Shown here piece after piece: positions 6,158-7,653 of a stretch of DNA of 7,653 bases (its first letter is position 1; every line of letters starts with the position of its first letter). The notes below the pieces were generated by a model. The model did not search any database and was not told the DNA's origin. It was given only the letters and a program-made list of their open reading frames with translations. Source of the DNA: Betaproteobacteria bacterium (GTDB lineage Bacteria; Pseudomonadota; Gammaproteobacteria; Burkholderiales; Casimicrobiaceae). The position numbers and the translations under genes were made by a program. The stretch is from assembly GCA_003153335.1 (NCBI GenBank), contig PLYG01000309.1, positions 1,018 through 8,670 on the forward strand. Direction: 5' to 3'.

Positions 6158-7542
6158 ACTTCTTCGCTGCGTTCCTGGTACTGGCCCCACTCTACAAAGC
6201 CGGCAACCGGCCATTACCGCTGCTCTTGCTGGAGCTCGCGGCAATAGGTTTTCTGTTTGTCATCTTTGCCGTGTATCGCGCCCCGGCCGCGCTTCCGCGC
6301 ACGATGTGGATGGCGATCGCCATCCTGCTTGTGTACCCGCTGATTCAGCTCATCTCCTTGCCGCAATCCTTGTGGGAGGTCTTGCCCGGGCACGCCGCGT
6401 ATGCAATCGTGTTCGAGCGTTTCGCCGCCAAGGATGTGTCTGGCCTCTGGCGCGCGATTTCCATGATTCCGGCGGAGACCGAGGCCGGATGGCTTGCCAT
6501 GTTTCCTGCGCTTGCCTGCCTGCTGGCCGCGATGCGCCTGTCGCCGGTATATGCCGCGCGTTTGCTGCTGATCATGGCGATATTTGCGGGGTTGGAAAGC
6601 TTTCTGGGGCTGCTGCAAGTGGGCGCCGGCGTCGGATCGGCCCTTTACTTCGGCAACAATACGGCCTATGGCGCCGCGACGGGCACCTTCATCAACCGCA
6701 ATCACCTGGCGGCGATGCTGGCGATGGCTTTGCCAGTCATGGTGGGCCTGCTGGTCTTCAGCATGCGCCCGGGACGCCGCCGCCGGAAACACCGTGTCAA
6801 GTCGGAAGATTTCGCGCAGAGGGCGCTGTTGTTTGCGTTGGCAGTGATGGTTCTGCTTTGCCTGCTGTTTACGCGATCCAAGGCTGGAATCGTGAGCGCC
6901 TTCGTTGGCCTGGTTTGTTCCGCAATTGTGCTGGTGCGGGCTCGTGCAGCGACCGAAGGCAGGTCCAAAACCAGGGTCGCTACCTTTCTTGTGTTCGCGT
7001 TAGTTGGCGTCGTGATCCTCCTGGCGATCGTCATTGGCATTACGCCTATTCTCGAACGATTTGAATCCTTTGAAATGCGCACGATCAGCCAGGGCCGACT
7101 GGGAATGTATGCAGCGACGCTCCGGGCAGCGATGGAGTTTTTGCCCTTCGGCAGTGGACTCGGGACCTTTGCCGATATCTTTCCCCATTTCCAGCTTGAC
7201 AATGGCTTCGGCGGCTTCGTCGACCACGCCCACAACGAATACCTGCAGGCGTTCATGGAGCTCGGTCTCGCGGGGCCCATCATCATTGCACTGCTGCTCG
7301 TGGCGTATGTCTCGAGAATGGTGGCACTGCTATGGCGGGAGGGCGGACGCAGTTTCACCCTGCTGCAACTCGGCGCCGGCGTCGGCATGCTGCCGATGAT
7401 TCTGCACAGCCTGTTCGATTTCGCATTGCACATGCCCGCCAACGCCATGTGGTTCGCCACGCTGGCAGGCGTGATGTTCCACAAGGGCGTCGCCCCGGTC
7501 GACCCGGTCAAGGGCGAACTGCGAAAGCCACCGCACTTGTAA
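6130..7542 (+). CDS. O-antigen ligase/polymerase family (Wzy_C) integral membrane protein
   Basis: A polytopic inner-membrane protein, 470 residues from the ATG at 6130, with about 10-12 hydrophobic segments. These include roughly 8-23, 31-51, 61-79, 146-168, 192-212, 230-247, 252-270, 283-305, 382-402 and more to the C-terminus. The Wzy_C/WaaL signature is visible: NRNHLAAM (189-196), TRSKAG (248-253), and a large loop (about 306-381, predicted periplasmic) carrying VDHAHNEYLQ (364-373) before a membrane segment. A basic stretch, RRRRKHR, near 216-222 fits a cytoplasmic loop. Members either polymerise lipid-linked repeat units (Wzy) or ligate glycan to an acceptor; sequence alone does not decide. 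The Wzc-type kinase nearby favours a polymerase. Start choice is uncertain: 6130 has GAG at 6121-6123 upstream. The ATG at 6148 (464 residues) begins MFFYFF, with GGAG at 6132-6135 hidden in the hairpin. TTG at 6106 is possible but weaker. Confidence 0.9.
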   Translation: MEPAGSMFFYFFAAFLVLAPLYKAGNRPLPLLLLELAAIGFLFVIFAVYRAPAALPRTMWMAIAILLVYPLIQLISLPQSLWEVLPGHAAYAIVFERFAAKDVSGLWRAISMIPAETEAGWLAMFPALACLLAAMRLSPVYAARLLLIMAIFAGLESFLGLLQVGAGVGSALYFGNNTAYGAATGTFINRNHLAAMLAMALPVMVGLLVFSMRPGRRRRKHRVKSEDFAQRALLFALAVMVLLCLLFTRSKAGIVSAFVGLVCSAIVLVRARAATEGRSKTRVATFLVFALVGVVILLAIVIGITPILERFESFEMRTISQGRLGMYAATLRAAMEFLPFGSGLGTFADIFPHFQLDNGFGGFVDHAHNEYLQAFMELGLAGPIIIALLLVAYVSRMVALLWREGGRSFTLLQLGAGVGMLPMILHSLFDFALHMPANAMWFATLAGVMFHKGVAPVDPVKGELRKPPHL

Positions 7543-7653
7543 ATGCCGGGGAGCCAGCCGCGAACGGAGTTGCCGCTGCGTATCGCTTCGCTCGACCGAT
7601 CCTACTTGGCGCCTATCACCGTCAGCTCACGGCCATTCATGAGTCGCTCGAGG
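7543..7653. other. Right-edge tail with no firm gene; possible end of a convergent minus-strand gene
   Basis: On the minus strand, bases 7653 down to 7602 read 16 protein-like codons (LERLMNGRELTVIGAK) ending in TAG, which could be the C-terminus of a convergent gene. On the plus strand, an ATG at 7543 directly after the previous stop opens a frame that runs off the edge, but it lacks a ribosome site and is Ser/Arg-rich. Only 111 bases are available, so neither is claimed as a gene. Confidence 0.25.

Noticed and set aside
6069..7064. Long plus-strand frame (331 codons) over the Wzy_C gene
   Set aside because: Arg/Gly/Cys-rich translation in another frame of a clear membrane protein gene; a GC-rich shadow.
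6702..7511. Long minus-strand frame (269 codons)
   Set aside because: Antisense to conserved Wzy_C coding sequence, Ser/Arg/Thr-rich, with no ribosome site or recognisable motif.
1..7653. CRISPR array, tRNA, rRNA or insertion sequence
   Set aside because: No spaced identical repeats, no recognisable RNA gene, and no transposase or terminal inverted repeats were seen on either strand.

Overview
The window is part of an exopolysaccharide or capsule assembly locus of the Wzx/Wzy type. It comes from a high-GC Gram-negative bacterium, most likely a proteobacterium and perhaps a betaproteobacterium. This placement rests on GC-rich codon use, the fused Wzc-type chain-length regulator/tyrosine kinase, and periplasm-directed proteins. 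I cannot name a genus from the sequence alone.

Layout, all firm genes on the + strand. (1) 1-2169: a fused Wzz/BY-kinase open at the left edge, missing only its extreme N-terminus. (2) 2170-2348: an intergenic gap with a tandem pair of related 37-bp palindromic elements. (3) 2349-4064: a membrane-anchored J-domain protein with a long Pro/Ala-rich linker and an NTF2-like C-terminal domain. (4) 4064-5290: a membrane-anchored TPR protein with a C-terminal carbohydrate-binding-like beta domain, its start overlapping the previous stop (TGATG). (5) 5283-6157: what looks like a separate transcription unit, with a candidate extended -10 promoter, a good ribosome binding site, a secreted protein made of two tandem FecR-like repeats, and a strong intrinsic terminator. 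(6) 6130-7542: a polytopic O-antigen ligase/polymerase (Wzy_C family) protein whose possible start codons lie inside that terminator. (7) 7543-7653: a short tail, possibly holding the last codons of a convergent minus-strand gene.

How they may work together (inference): the kinase controls chain length and export, and the Wzy_C protein polymerises or ligates the glycan. The J-domain and TPR/beta-domain proteins form a translationally coupled pair that could link cytoplasmic chaperone activity to glycan handling in the periplasm. The FecR-like repeat protein is an accessory envelope protein under its own control. The most unusual points are the terminator whose hairpin and T-tract also encode the start of the next gene, the J-domain/NTF2 membrane fusion, and the duplicated cysteine-bearing FecR-like protein.
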